Part shown: piece by piece, positions 52,416-62,728 of the stretch
Position numbering within the stretch: the stretch's first letter is position 1
How the letters are laid out: each line of letters begins with the position of its first letter
Assembly: GCF_023715205.1 (NCBI RefSeq)
Contig: NZ_JAMBNR010000011.1
Location: 62,001-126,000 of the forward strand
Direction: 5' to 3'
Source of the DNA: Mesobacillus maritimus
GTDB lineage: Bacteria > Bacillota > Bacilli > Bacillales > Cytobacillaceae
DNA: 64,000 bases
Program-made: the position numbers and the translations under genes
Notes under the pieces: generated by a model
The model's input: only the letters and a program-made list of their open reading frames with translations
Database searches by the model: none
What the model was told of the DNA's origin: nothing

Positions 52416-52850
52416 ATGGGTTCAATTGTATACCCGGCTGAATGCCCAAATTGCGGAAAAACGGCTACCTTTGATGATTATTATCATACAGGTGAACTAT
52501 TTGTGTATTGCTGGCACTGTGGTTTGTATACTACAAAGCTCACAGCCGCTTTTGACACCTATGAAGAAACAAAAGTAGGAGGTTTTGGTATTTTCTCCCT
52601 GACAGACAAACGGGGCCGCACTCGTGTTACCTGTTTAAATGAAAACTTGACTTTAGAAGAAACGGAAAAATTCGCAGAGTTGTTCAATGCGGAAGAGACG
52701 GATTCTGCTAATAGTTATTTAGTCACCTACCAAAACGGTCAATTTACCTGTTTACTAGGGGAGCTGCCAGACGATTTTTTACTAAGCTACAAGGAATTTA
52801 GCGAAATACCAGACGAAGAGAAACCAGCTTTTCACTATATTTGGGGGTGA
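52416..52850 (+). CDS. Zinc-ribbon hypothetical protein
   Basis: 144 residues. An N-terminal zinc ribbon (CPNCGKTATF, then CWHCGLYTT) is followed by an acidic alpha/beta part (NLTLEETEKFAELFNAEE). Function unknown; it resembles small stress- or phage-related ribbon proteins. ATG 52416 follows AAAGGAGAGATTACG. The upstream LexA box suggests induction by DNA damage. Confidence 0.65.
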   Translation: MGSIVYPAECPNCGKTATFDDYYHTGELFVYCWHCGLYTTKLTAAFDTYEETKVGGFGIFSLTDKRGRTRVTCLNENLTLEETEKFAELFNAEETDSANSYLVTYQNGQFTCLLGELPDDFLLSYKEFSEIPDEEKPAFHYIWG

Positions 52851-52881
52851 CTAAACGAGTGCCTGCGTGTAAAGGAAAAAT

Positions 52882-52912
52882 CCTGCTTTCTATTTTGGAG
52901 AGTGGGTTTTTT
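52882..52912 (+). terminator. Weak terminator
   Basis: CCTGCTTTC pairs with GAGAGTGGG (G-U pairs included) and is followed by T6. Confidence 0.5.
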
Positions 52913-52933
52913 ATTGGTAAATTTTCCTAGACT

Positions 52934-52960
52934 GGGACAATGAACCTGTCCCTCCGTCCC
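52934..52960. repeat. GGGAC-ATGAACCTGTCCC repeat, copy 1
   Basis: GGGACAATGAACCTGTCCC plus TCCGTCCC; nearly identical to 56487-56513, with degenerate relatives at 56424 and 58174. A short dispersed palindromic sequence in intergenic DNA. Confidence 0.6.
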
Positions 52961-52994
52961 AAATTCAATGTCAGAAACACTCCCAAGTTCGTAG

Positions 52995-54689
<1,695 letters not shown>

Positions 54690-54716
54690 TTTGATGAAAA
54701 CAAAGGAGAGGATTAT

Positions 54717-55241
54717 ATGAAAAAAGCGAAATCTTTGGTTGCCTCGGTCGTCTTTGGTACAAGCTTACTTGTCGGTGCTTATGCATTTGCCGGCTCGGAG
54801 AAACAAGATTTAAAAACGGATAAGGTCACATTTTTTGGGACTCCTTCGTCGTCGATTTCCAGTTCAGTTTCCATTCCAAAGCAATACAATCAGCTATGGA
54901 TAAGTGGAACTGTGCCACCTACGCTCAATGCAAAAGGGACAACCATTTACGAGAAATATGGAGATACCCAGAAGCAAGCAGAGGGGATTTTTGAAAATCT
55001 GAAATCTCAACTGAAGGCGAAAGGTCTATCGATGAAGGATGTCGTCTATCTTCGGGTGTACGTGGCTTCCGATCCAGAAAAAGGGGATAAACCAGATTAC
55101 ACCGGATTCTTTAACGCTTATGGAAAATACTTTAATACAAAAGAAAATCCAGTGAAAACGGCCCGTTCTACGGTTGGTGTGGAGAGTCTTGTGAATCCTG
55201 ACTGGTTAGTTGAAATTGAAGCTTTTGTTGCATATAAATAA
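54717..55241 (+). CDS. Exported RidA/YjgF-family protein
   Basis: 174 residues: a Sec-type signal peptide (residues 1-26, ending AYAFA) followed by a RidA domain (QLWISGTVPPTLNAKG, then VVYLRVYVASDPE and ARSTVGVESL with the conserved Arg; WLVEIEAFVAY at the end). RidA proteins hydrolyse reactive imines; next to an exported amine oxidase that makes imino acids, this would clear its product outside the cell. ATG 54717 follows AAAGGAGAGGATTAT, 27 bases after the oxidase. Confidence 0.9.
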   Translation: MKKAKSLVASVVFGTSLLVGAYAFAGSEKQDLKTDKVTFFGTPSSSISSSVSIPKQYNQLWISGTVPPTLNAKGTTIYEKYGDTQKQAEGIFENLKSQLKAKGLSMKDVVYLRVYVASDPEKGDKPDYTGFFNAYGKYFNTKENPVKTARSTVGVESLVNPDWLVEIEAFVAYK

Positions 55242-55259
55242 GGACTGGAGTGATGAGGA

Positions 55260-55451
55260 ATGTTACAAAATATTGGAGTTCCAGGATTGATTTTGATCCT
55301 TGTTATTGCATTGGTCATCTTTGGTCCTTCTAAACTTCCAGAAATCGGCCGAGCATTTGGGCGTACCTTAACAGAATTCAAAAATTCAACCCGAGAGTTG
55401 GTATCGGGGGATTCGGAGGAACAAAAGACGAAAGAGGTAAAAGACTCATAA
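55260..55451 (+). CDS. tatA: Twin-arginine translocase subunit TatA
   Basis: 63 residues: N-terminal transmembrane helix ([16 protein letters not shown]), the [14 protein letters not shown] hinge and amphipathic helix typical of TatA, and an acidic tail. Pore-forming component of the Tat system. It lies 18 bases after ridA in the oxidase operon, so it probably serves that cargo, as TatAd/Cd serves PhoD in B. subtilis. ATG 55260 follows GGACTGGAGTGATGAGGA. Confidence 0.93.
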   Translation: MLQNIGVPGLILILVIALVIFGPSKLPEIGRAFGRTLTEFKNSTRELVSGDSEEQKTKEVKDS

Positions 55452-55519
55452 GAAATAAGGGTGTGGGGGTGTAAACTATAACGTTTACATCTCCTGACTT
55501 TTATAAGGAAGTGAAACGG

Positions 55520-56253
55520 ATGAAGGAAATGAAGATGCTCGAGCATGCTACTGAATTCAGAAAGCGTTTATTGATCGTTCTTGTTCTATTTGTAATATTT
55601 TTTGTCGCTGCTTTTTCCATTGTTGAGCAGATTTATAAGTGGTTTGTGGATCGTTCGGATATAAAACTGACGGTTTTAGGACCAACAGATATTCTTTGGG
55701 TTTATTTTGTCCTTGCGGGGGCCTTTGCCTTAGTCGCTATATTTCCTATTGCATTGTTTCATTTATGGCGATTTATCTCTCCCGCATTAAGTGAAGAAGA
55801 GAGGAAAGGCTTTTTGCTTTATCTTCCGCCGCTGCTCTTTTCTTTTTTAGTAGGAGTACTGTTCGGCTTTTATATTTTATTCCCCAATGTGATGACCTTC
55901 CTAATGAGTCTTGCCGGAGATCAAATGAACACGATGTTTACAGCGGAGAAGTATATTTTGGTTTTTTATTGAACCTTACGCTCCCAATCGGTTTTCTGTT
56001 TGAGCTTCCAATTGTGGTTATGTTTTTAACTCGGATTGGACTCCTTAATCCGATTCAGCTTACAAAAGCCCGGAAAATCGCTTATTTGCTCTTGACGATT
56101 TTATCCACTCTGGTTACTCCTCCCGATCTGATATCCGCTGTTCTCGTAGCGATTCCACTTGTTCTTCTCTATGAACTTGGCATTCTCCTTTCCAGGAAGG
56201 TGTACGCTAATAAACAGAGAGAAGCACTGAAAACTAGTATGGAAGTATCCTAA
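55520..56253 (+). pseudogene. tatC: Twin-arginine translocase subunit TatC, interrupted by a one-base frameshift
   Basis: Two overlapping frames together give a complete six-helix TatC of about 245 residues. Frame 1 (ATG 55520, HATEFRKRLLIVLV to EKYILVFY) stops at TGA 55970-55972; frame 2 continues with LNLTLPIGFLFELPIVVMF and LVTPPDLISAVLVAIP. The break is in GGTTTTTTATTGA: one extra T, or a -1 slip on TTT, gives the expected VFLLNLTLP. It may be a real mutation, a homopolymer error, or slippage on the T6 run. If untranslatable, the whole oxidase operon would lose its receptor subunit. GTG 55511 overlaps the AAGGAAGTG ribosome site. Confidence 0.85.
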
Positions 56254-56363
56254 TTCCAGGGAGCACCTACATATCGATTGTTTTTCTTCTCTTCTTTGAC
56301 GTTAACTATTCTCAAAGCAAACCAACTTGCCTCGTAAAATGGTTTAGGTGCAACATTAGAGAA

Positions 56364-56396
56364 CCCACTTCCTCAGCTGGAAGTGGGACTTTTTAT
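56364..56396 (+). terminator. Terminator of the Tat/oxidase operon
   Basis: CCCACTTCC and GGAAGTGGG form a perfect 9-bp stem around TCAGCT, followed by ACTTTTTATT. Confidence 0.85.
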
Positions 56397-56486
56397 TAGG
56401 AAAGTTTTCTAAGAATAGGACAGTGAACCTGTGTTTCTCTGTCTTATGTTGGAAAGTGGGGGGTTGTTGGGGGATATTTCCAAGGC

Positions 56487-56513
56487 GGGACGATGAACCT
56501 GTCCCTCCGTCCC
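56487..56513. repeat. GGGAC-ATGAACCTGTCCC repeat, copy 2
   Basis: GGGACGATGAACCTGTCCC plus TCCGTCCC, one base different from 52934-52960. A weaker relative (GGACAGTGAACCTGTG) lies 60 bases upstream near 56424. Confidence 0.6.
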
Positions 56514-56535
56514 ACTAGACCTGTTTACATGTTCT

Positions 56536-56544
56536 TGGTATAAT
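56536..56544 (+). promoter_or_regulatory. Extended -10 promoter of the LrgAB-like operon
   Basis: TGGTATAAT (TG-N-TATAAT) 33 bases before the GTG start; no clear -35 box at the right distance. Confidence 0.45.
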
Positions 56545-56577
56545 TTTATTTTGGTGCTCGAAAGGAATGATCATCTT

Positions 56578-56976
56578 GTGAAACAGACTTTACTATTTTT
56601 AGCACAATTGTTTTTTCTTTATTTAATTTATCAAGGTTCAAGCTATATTGTGAGTTTTCTAGATTTGCCGATCCCTGCTAGTGTGTTTGGGATGATTGTT
56701 TTATATATTTTATTGAGCAATGGAATCGTTAAGCTTCATTATATTGAGGTGGCTGCATCGTTTTTGTTGAAACATCTGTCATTGTTTTTCGTTCCCATTT
56801 CGGTCGGGTTAATGGATTATGGTGGCTTGATTCAAGCGAGTGGTCTGCAATTGCTTGTGATGGTGGCTGCTAGTACCGTCATCGGTTTACTGGTCACCGG
56901 GGGCTTAACTCAATTTTTATCAACGAAGAAAGTACAAAAGGAAGAAAACTATCATGAACAGTCTCACTCTCATTAG
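56578..56976 (+). CDS. LrgA/CidA-family holin-like protein
   Basis: 132 residues with four transmembrane helices and LrgA/CidA hallmarks (FLDLPIPASVFGMIVLYILL, then LSLFFVPISVGLMDYGG). Members oligomerise in the membrane and affect autolysis or carboxylate transport (pyruvate in B. subtilis PftA). The His-rich end (HEQSHSH) is unusual. GTG 56578 follows AAAGGAATGATCATCTT; TTG 56551 lacks a ribosome site. The coding end overlaps the next gene by 23 bases. Confidence 0.88.
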   Translation: MKQTLLFLAQLFFLYLIYQGSSYIVSFLDLPIPASVFGMIVLYILLSNGIVKLHYIEVAASFLLKHLSLFFVPISVGLMDYGGLIQASGLQLLVMVAASTVIGLLVTGGLTQFLSTKKVQKEENYHEQSHSH

Positions 56977-57634
56977 TATTCTATTAACCATTGTTGTATA
57001 TATAGGGGCAATGAAGTTGGCGCGCCTTGTTCGTTCGCCGTTTACCAATCCGGTATTGACGACCACGATTGTGCTGATAACAATCCTTCATTTTTCAGGC
57101 GTTAGTTATCAAGAATATTCCCCGGCGAAAGACTGGATTAGCTCATTGTTAGGCCCGGCCACTGTGGCTCTTGGCGTTCCTTTGTATAAAAATAGAGACA
57201 TTATCAAGGAAAAAATGGTTCCTGCCGCGATTGGAATTCTGATTGGAACACTGTCGACCATTGTTTCCGCTGTCTGGTTATCCAAGGCTTTACAGTTACC
57301 GGAGGATATTCAAGCTGCATCTGCGGTAAAGGCTGTCACAACCCCTGTGGCGATTGACACTGTAAAAATCATTGGTGGCGACCCTACGTTAGCAGCCGCA
57401 TTTGTCATTGCCTCAGGAATTTTTGGAGCAATTTTTGCCCCAATTTTATTATCTGTGGCCAATATTTCGGACCCGTTTTCACGCGGTCTTAGTGTTGGAA
57501 CGGTTTCCCATGGAATTGGCACCAGTCAGATCATGGTAGAAGGACCGATACAAGGTGCGGTCTCAAGTGTGGCAATGGGTACAGCCGCGATTATTACGCC
57601 TATTATTCTTCCAGTGATTTTTCGATTTCTCTGA
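56954..57634 (+). CDS. LrgB/CidB-family membrane protein
   Basis: 226 residues, six to seven transmembrane helices, with family motifs LLGPATVALGVPLYKNRD, AASAVKAVTTPVAIDT and GTVSHGIGTSQIM. Partner of the LrgA-like protein in a hetero-oligomeric transporter or murein-hydrolase regulator. Overlap with the preceding gene indicates coupled translation; AAAAGGAAG serves as ribosome site. Confidence 0.9.
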   Translation: MNSLTLISILLTIVVYIGAMKLARLVRSPFTNPVLTTTIVLITILHFSGVSYQEYSPAKDWISSLLGPATVALGVPLYKNRDIIKEKMVPAAIGILIGTLSTIVSAVWLSKALQLPEDIQAASAVKAVTTPVAIDTVKIIGGDPTLAAAFVIASGIFGAIFAPILLSVANISDPFSRGLSVGTVSHGIGTSQIMVEGPIQGAVSSVAMGTAAIITPIILPVIFRFL

Positions 57635-57738
57635 GTATCGCCAAGAACCTATTTATAATCCAATAGCAGGTTATCGTCCAAGCATTGCCAAGCTAAATCC
57701 ATAAGCTATTATAAATAATCGATGAAGGGTGGATGAAT

Positions 57739-58095
57739 GTGCCTGTATTCATTTATGGATCGGTTTCTATCGGTAGGGTAGAAGGAGGTACGGTGCAATT
57801 TGGTGATGTATTAAACACTGCTTCTAATAACAGTTCGAGTTCAACAAATGGTTCAGGGGCGGCAAGTAGCAGTGGAATGACAGGGACAAGTGATGCAATG
57901 ACGGGTCCAAACGGTGGAATGACGAGTCCAGTCGGTGGAGTGACAAGTCCAAGAGGTGGGAAGAAGCAGCGCACAAACGGTGGAGTGATGAGACCGAGCT
58001 GTAGGAAGATGGGTTCAAACGATGGAATGACGAGACCAAGCGGTAGAATCACGGGAACAAAAAATAGAGTTTGTGTAAATATATGGAAATATTAA
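57739..58095 (+). CDS. GerPA/GerPF-like spore protein with degenerate repeat tail
   Basis: 118 residues. The first 35 residues (PVFIYGSVSIGRVEGGTVQF then GD) match the GerPA/GerPF family of spore germination/coat-permeability proteins, which are usually 70-75 residues long. The rest is a low-complexity tail with repeats of G-G-[MV]-T-[SR]-P, probably grown by short tandem duplication at DNA level (GGTGGAATGACGAGTCCA units). GTG 57739 is preferred because AAGGGTGG lies 6 bases upstream and MPVF matches the family start. Confidence 0.65.
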   Translation: MPVFIYGSVSIGRVEGGTVQFGDVLNTASNNSSSSTNGSGAASSSGMTGTSDAMTGPNGGMTSPVGGVTSPRGGKKQRTNGGVMRPSCRKMGSNDGMTRPSGRITGTKNRVCVNIWKY

Positions 58096-58220
58096 TAGGG
58101 TCAGGGGGAAGAAACTCCTTGAGCCTATTAATCTTTCTAGTAGTGGTTGGAGACCAATGGGAAATCATAGAAGGATTGGACAGTGTCCCTCCTTTTTAAG
58201 AGAATTACCTAATAAAAAAT

Positions 58221-58251
58221 CTCACTTTCGATGATGAAGGTGAGGTTTTTT
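58221..58251 (+). terminator. Terminator of the GerP-like gene
   Basis: CTCACTTTC pairs with GAAGGTGAG and is followed by GTTTTTTCTTTT. Confidence 0.75.
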
Positions 58252-58263
58252 CTTTTATAAAAA

Positions 58264-58447
58264 GGCTCTTTTCTCAAACCTTTGCTGCTTTTAGATATAA
58301 AGAGAAAAGAATTAGCCTTGTTTTCACTGGACTGTAACTTTAAAACAGGTGAAAAGAGCCAGTAAACTTAGTATGAACGCACAAAATGGCTTATTCTGCG
58401 TTAAAAGCGGCTTTAAAATTTTAACAACAAACTTTACAAAAATAGCT
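58264..58447. mobile_element. MITE-like element, copy B
   Basis: 184 bp, left end GGCTCTTTTC, right end decayed (CAAAAATAGCT). Flanked by a perfect 8-bp direct repeat TATAAAAA. Internally close to copy A (GAAAAGAGCCAGTAAACTT, GCGTTAAAAGCGGCTTTA). Most diverged right end of the three. No gene lies in 58448-58600. Confidence 0.8.
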
Positions 58448-58600
58448 TATAAAAAAAGCATGGACAATAACGGTTCCTTGTCCGTATAAACTTTAGCTAA
58501 TCTTTTTTTAAAGGAAATATTGTGCCTGTCCGACAGTACAATGACTCCCAACTAAACCATTTCCTATTTTGATAGGGTCGACTATAACGTGGAAAATTAC

Positions 58601-59716
58601 TTATTTATTTTTACTATTCGTTTCGTTATCTAATAAATAGCGTGCATAATCGATCGGATTTGTAAAGACAGCCTTCCATTCCTCGTGTAGAAGAACTCCA
58701 TTTCTGATTGTAAATCCACTGTATGCTGAGATGAAATTGCATTCGATATAATAAAGATCTCCTTGCGGGGTAATGGCGATGTCGAAACCAAGGTCTGCCG
58801 GATGTGGGACATGTTTGCTATAGAGATTGGCTATTTTTATAGCGAGTGAGGTAATTTGCTTCCTTAACTGGTCAGCATTTAGGTGCGGATACTCTTTCAT
58901 TAGCTCATCAAGCGTATAGGCGCTGGCTCCCTGCTCAATATTGGTCAAAAAGGTTCCTTCTCGGGCTACTTTCCCAATAATGGCGGAAACCTCCCAATTT
59001 CCTGAACCATTCTTTTGCGTAGAGACTCTAAAATCAAAAGGAGAACCCTGATAAGTGGCTAATGGAAGTAGATTCTGAATCAAATAGACATTATTTTCTA
59101 GAGTCTGCTGCAACATTTCTGGAATCGTATCTTGAAAGGTGATTTCTTTCCAGTAACGTCTTTTTCCCTCTCTGGCCTTGTAGGATAAACACCAGTCCTT
59201 TTTATTTACCTTTTGAAGCTTGAGGATTCCTTTTCCGATGATACCGTTGTCTGGCTTCAGAATTAGTTGGGTGTATTTTTGCATCATTTCCTTTAGATTT
59301 TTCAAGTTCCCAATTTTAGTTTCGGGCAGATACCTATGGAATTCAGGGTTTGCTTCTAAAATCTTTTGAAACTTATATTTTCTTAGAATATTAATTTCAT
59401 TAAACACCTTTATCCCTTTTTGAGTTAAGCGTTTAATGATTTTCTCCCTAATGGGGGAGGTCCATTCAAGATTATAAATGACGCGAGGAACTGGAATCCT
59501 CTTTTCTTGATATACCCCATTTTCGTTTACCAAAGCTGTAATATGATCCTGACTTCCAGAAAGATGGCTGAAGAGAAAATAACAAGGAATCAAATTATTT
59601 TTCCTTGCCGCTTCTTCGCGAAAAATAACACTTTTGGGCACTTCCTTTGTCCCATTTTTTAGCCTGTAATACACGGATTTCATCGATAAAAAGCCAATAT
59701 ATTGTTGTTTAGACAA
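58601..59716 (-). CDS. YheC/YheD-family ATP-grasp protein (spore coat-associated)
   Basis: About 371 residues. N-terminal beta-rich domain (to residue 95, VPRVIYNLEWTSP), then an ATP-grasp fold: LILKPDNGIIGKGILKLQ phosphate loop, PFDFRVSTQKNG, and the metal/ATP motif DLGFDIAITPQGDLYYIECN. YheC and YheD of B. subtilis are endospore coat-associated. The substrate is unknown; ATP-grasp enzymes join a carboxylate to an amine or thiol. TTG 59716 follows AAAGGAGTGATC; GTG 59728 lies inside that site and would add 4 residues. Confidence 0.85.
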   Translation of the reverse strand: MSKQQYIGFLSMKSVYYRLKNGTKEVPKSVIFREEAARKNNLIPCYFLFSHLSGSQDHITALVNENGVYQEKRIPVPRVIYNLEWTSPIREKIIKRLTQKGIKVFNEINILRKYKFQKILEANPEFHRYLPETKIGNLKNLKEMMQKYTQLILKPDNGIIGKGILKLQKVNKKDWCLSYKAREGKRRYWKEITFQDTIPEMLQQTLENNVYLIQNLLPLATYQGSPFDFRVSTQKNGSGNWEVSAIIGKVAREGTFLTNIEQGASAYTLDELMKEYPHLNADQLRKQITSLAIKIANLYSKHVPHPADLGFDIAITPQGDLYYIECNFISAYSGFTIRNGVLLHEEWKAVFTNPIDYARYLLDNETNSKNK

Positions 59717-59910
59717 ACGGATGATCACTCCTTTAACTTGTTTACCTACAGTTTATGGAGTTTTCCAAGATTGGTACGGACTGTAGCCTCAGCGACATAA
59801 TAAAACGGAAAAATGGTCCAGTTCCATATTTGCGTTTACTCCTCTATCCTAGCTATAAGAAAAAGAGCTGCCACTGAATAGAATCAGGACACCTCTTCAT
59901 GTTTTCGTTT

Positions 59911-60092
59911 GGCTCTTTTCTCAAACTTTGTTGCTTTTCAATAAAAAATACTCTGAATATGCTAGGTTATTCATAAAAATAGGTACATTTTATGAGAAAA
60001 GAGCTTGCAAACTAATTTTAAACATACGAAATGTCTACTATTTCGTTAAAATCGGCTTTAGGATTTTAACAACAATCTTTACGAAAACAGCC
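59911..60092. mobile_element. MITE-like element, copy C
   Basis: 182 bp with ends GGCTCTTTTC and GAAAACAGCC and a perfect 8-bp direct repeat TTTCGTTT on both sides. The outer thirds match copy A almost exactly; the centre (about 59946-60005) differs, so the family has at least two centre types. The neighbouring stretches 59729-59910 and 60093-60276 show no gene. Confidence 0.8.
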
Positions 60093-60276
60093 TTTCGTTT
60101 ATAACAATCACTACTCCATGAATTATACTCGCCACTAATCAGTACAATTGACGAGGTTTGACTAGCTTTCCAACAGGGGAACCATAAATAAAAGGACATG
60201 TTCAAAAATCCCCGAACAAGTTAAGAGAGAACCTTCTGTTCCACATCACGACTGGGTCAATGAACCTCCATCCTAG

Positions 60277-61239
60277 CTATTCATTATAAAGATGACAGGC
60301 TGTAAAATGCCCTTGTTTCACTTCTCGCCATTCAGGAGCAGCCGTACTACAAATCTCCATTGCATGCTTGCATCTTGTCCGGAACACGCATCCGGACGGG
60401 GGATTGATTGGACTTGGCACATCTCCTTCTAACACAATTTTCTCTTTTTTTACTAGTGGATCGGGAATGGGAATCGCCGACAATAGTGCCTGTGTATATG
60501 GATGCAACGGTTCATTATGAAGCGAGTCGCTATCGGTCAGTTCCACCATATGGCCAAGGTACATCACCAAAATTCGGTCTGAAATGTATTTCACCATTGA
60601 TAAATCATGGGCGATAAACAAATATGTTAATCCGAGTTTTTCTTGTAGTGATTTTAATAGATTGACAATCTGCGCTTGAACCGATACATCCAAGGCTGAA
60701 ATGGGCTCGTCACAAACGATAAACTTCGGGTTTAACGCAAGTGCTCGAGCGATGCCGATTCGCTGCATTTGCCCGCCGCTAAATTCATGGGGGAAACGGT
60801 GGAGATGTTCTGGGTTTAGCCCGACCAACTCTAGTAATTCTACGACGCGCTCTCTTCGCTTTTTCCCTCTGGCAGCACCATGAATATCGAGCGGCTCGGC
60901 GATAATATCCTCAACTGTCATCCGCGGATTTAATGATGAATAAGGGTCTTGAAAAATAATCTGAATTTCTCTTCGCAGCTTTTTCAATTCCGCCTTGTTG
61001 ACTTGATAGAGGTTGGTTCCATTGTAATAAACTTCTCCTTCTGTTGGTTCATGCAGACGGATAATCGTTTTCCCAGCCGTCGATTTCCCGCAACCACTTT
61101 CTCCAACTAACCCGACTGTTTCACCTTCAAGTATGGTTAAATTCAGTTGGTCGACAGCCTTCAAAGGATGCTCTTTATAAAAGAAATATTTCTTTAAGTT
61201 TTTGATCTCAAGGAGTGGTTTTTTTACAGTTTTTGCCAA
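60277..61239 (-). CDS. Opp/Dpp-type ABC transporter ATPase (OppF-like)
   Basis: 320 residues. Walker A GLVGESGCGKSTAGKT near residue 43, Q-loop IIFQDPYSSLNPR, signature EFSGGQMQRIGIARAL, Walker B IVCDEPISALDVS, and the C-terminal oligo/dipeptide extension with cysteines (CVFRTRCKHAMEIC) that can hold a metal cluster. Couples ATP hydrolysis to peptide import. It follows the OppD-like gene by 12 bases. Last gene of the transporter operon; no clear terminator before the 59911 element. Confidence 0.92.
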   Translation of the reverse strand: MAKTVKKPLLEIKNLKKYFFYKEHPLKAVDQLNLTILEGETVGLVGESGCGKSTAGKTIIRLHEPTEGEVYYNGTNLYQVNKAELKKLRREIQIIFQDPYSSLNPRMTVEDIIAEPLDIHGAARGKKRRERVVELLELVGLNPEHLHRFPHEFSGGQMQRIGIARALALNPKFIVCDEPISALDVSVQAQIVNLLKSLQEKLGLTYLFIAHDLSMVKYISDRILVMYLGHMVELTDSDSLHNEPLHPYTQALLSAIPIPDPLVKKEKIVLEGDVPSPINPPSGCVFRTRCKHAMEICSTAAPEWREVKQGHFTACHLYNE

Positions 61240-61251
61240 AAATCTCCCTCC

Positions 61252-62250
61252 TCAGTTCTTTGCCTTTTCTAGCTTCTTTTTTATCGGATGATGCAGCCAA
61301 CAGGCAGAATGTTGTGCTCCTTGAACAAAGTCTAATGTAGGAGAGTGGTCTTTGCACACTCTCATCGCTCGTTCGCAGCGCGGGAAAAACGAGCATCCTT
61401 TTGGGGGATCCAATAAATCTGGTGGTGTCCCGATGATGGGTTTTAATTTTTCACGTCGGTCCATATCCAAACGCGGCATCGAGTTTAGTAAACTTTGCGT
61501 GTAAGGGTGAGAGGGGTTCGTGAAAATTTCATTAACTGAACCGGTCTCCACCACTTGCCCGGCATACATCACAACAACTCGATCACATAATTCCGCCACG
61601 ACGCCTAGGTCATGTGTGATTAAGATAATTGAAGTATCGGTTTGTTCTTGTAGTTGTTTCATAAGCTTTAAGATTTGCGCTTGTATCGTTACATCTAAAG
61701 CAGTCGTCGGTTCGTCGGCGATTAATAGTTTCGGCTGACACGCCAAGGCAATTGCAATCATCACTCGTTGTCTCATACCACCTGAAAATTCGTGAGGGTA
61801 TTGATTGATCCGTTTTTCAGGAAGGGGGATGCCTACCGTTTCAAGCATTTTTATCGCCTGGTTAAGGGCTTCTTGCTTGCTGATGTTTTTATGATTCATT
61901 AACCCTTCCGCAATTTGATACCCGACTTTCGTAGTGGGATTAAGCGAAGTCATCGGATCTTGAAAAATCATGCCGATCTCATTGCCGCGGATCTTTTGCA
62001 TTTCTTTTTCTTTTTTATTTACCAGGTTGACGCCGTTCAAGAGAATCTCACCATTCTGAATCATTGCCTGTGGTGGCAATAGTTTCATAATCGTTTTCGC
62101 GGTGACACTTTTTCCACAACCCGATTCGCCTACGATGGCAATGATTTCACCAGGTTTGACATGAAAAGAAATGCCGCGAACGGCCTGCACTTCGCCTCCA
62201 TAAGTTTTAAATGAGACTTGGAGATTCTTAATTTCTAGTAACTTCTCCAT
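61252..62250 (-). CDS. Opp/Dpp-type ABC transporter ATPase (OppD-like)
   Basis: 332 residues. Walker A AIVGESGCGKSVTAKT, Q-loop MIFQDPMTSLNPT, signature EFSGGMRQRVMIAIAL, Walker B LIADEPTTALDVT, and the C-terminal CSFFPRCERAMRVC motif of peptide-importer ATPases. Forms the heterodimeric motor with the OppF-like protein. Separated from the OppC-like permease gene by 478 bases that contain a 52-bp tandem array. ATG 62250 follows AGAAAGAGGGGGTTGG. Confidence 0.92.
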   Translation of the reverse strand: MEKLLEIKNLQVSFKTYGGEVQAVRGISFHVKPGEIIAIVGESGCGKSVTAKTIMKLLPPQAMIQNGEILLNGVNLVNKKEKEMQKIRGNEIGMIFQDPMTSLNPTTKVGYQIAEGLMNHKNISKQEALNQAIKMLETVGIPLPEKRINQYPHEFSGGMRQRVMIAIALACQPKLLIADEPTTALDVTIQAQILKLMKQLQEQTDTSIILITHDLGVVAELCDRVVVMYAGQVVETGSVNEIFTNPSHPYTQSLLNSMPRLDMDRREKLKPIIGTPPDLLDPPKGCSFFPRCERAMRVCKDHSPTLDFVQGAQHSACWLHHPIKKKLEKAKN

Positions 62251-62400
62251 CCAACCCCCTCTTTCTATCGCATTTATTAGAGTTTTGAGGTATTCAGCGT
62301 CGTTGGGATCCTGTTCTATTCCAGTGCACAGCGACTAGGGTGTTAGGGACATTAGCAATCAGTCTAGATGGTTTAGCCACATTTCATCTAGTTGTTTGGT

Positions 62401-62719
62401 GTCGCATGGACACTTCATGGAGCACATTTTTTATGTCCCGAACCATTAGGTGTCGCATGACCACCTCATGGAGCACTTTTTTTATATCCCGAACTCATTA
62501 GGTGTCGCATGGACACTTCATGGAGCAGATTTTTCGTGTCCAGAATTCATTAGGTGTCGCATGAACCCTTCATGGAGCTCATTTTTCAAGTCCCGAACTC
62601 ATTAGGTGTCGCATGACCACTTCATGGGGCCCATTTTTCACCCACCGAACTCATTAAGTGTCGCATGACCATCTCATGGAGCCCATTTTCCACCCACCGA
62701 ACGCATTAGGTGTCGCATG
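62401..62719. repeat. 52-bp tandem repeat array, seven units
   Basis: GTCGCATG recurs at 62401, 62452, 62504, 62556, 62608, 62660 and 62712, giving a period of 52 (first unit 51). Each unit reads GGTGTCGCATG, then ACC/ACACTTCATGGAGC, a T-rich middle and a CCCGAACTCATTA end. Units are 75-90% alike by eye. 52 is not a multiple of 3 and no frame runs through. The array fills most of the gap between the permease and ATPase genes of one transporter, so it is transcribed or carries an internal promoter/terminator. 62251-62400 holds nothing recognisable. Confidence 0.9.
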
Positions 62720-62728
62720 AACCCGTCA

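Noticed and set aside
55970-55972. TGA in tatC as a selenocysteine codon
   Set aside because: TatC has no Cys at this position; a one-base frame change restores the family sequence exactly, so it is a frameshift.
62401-62719. CRISPR array
   Set aside because: The 52-bp units are contiguous and alike over their whole length; there are no unique spacers, and no cas genes are near.
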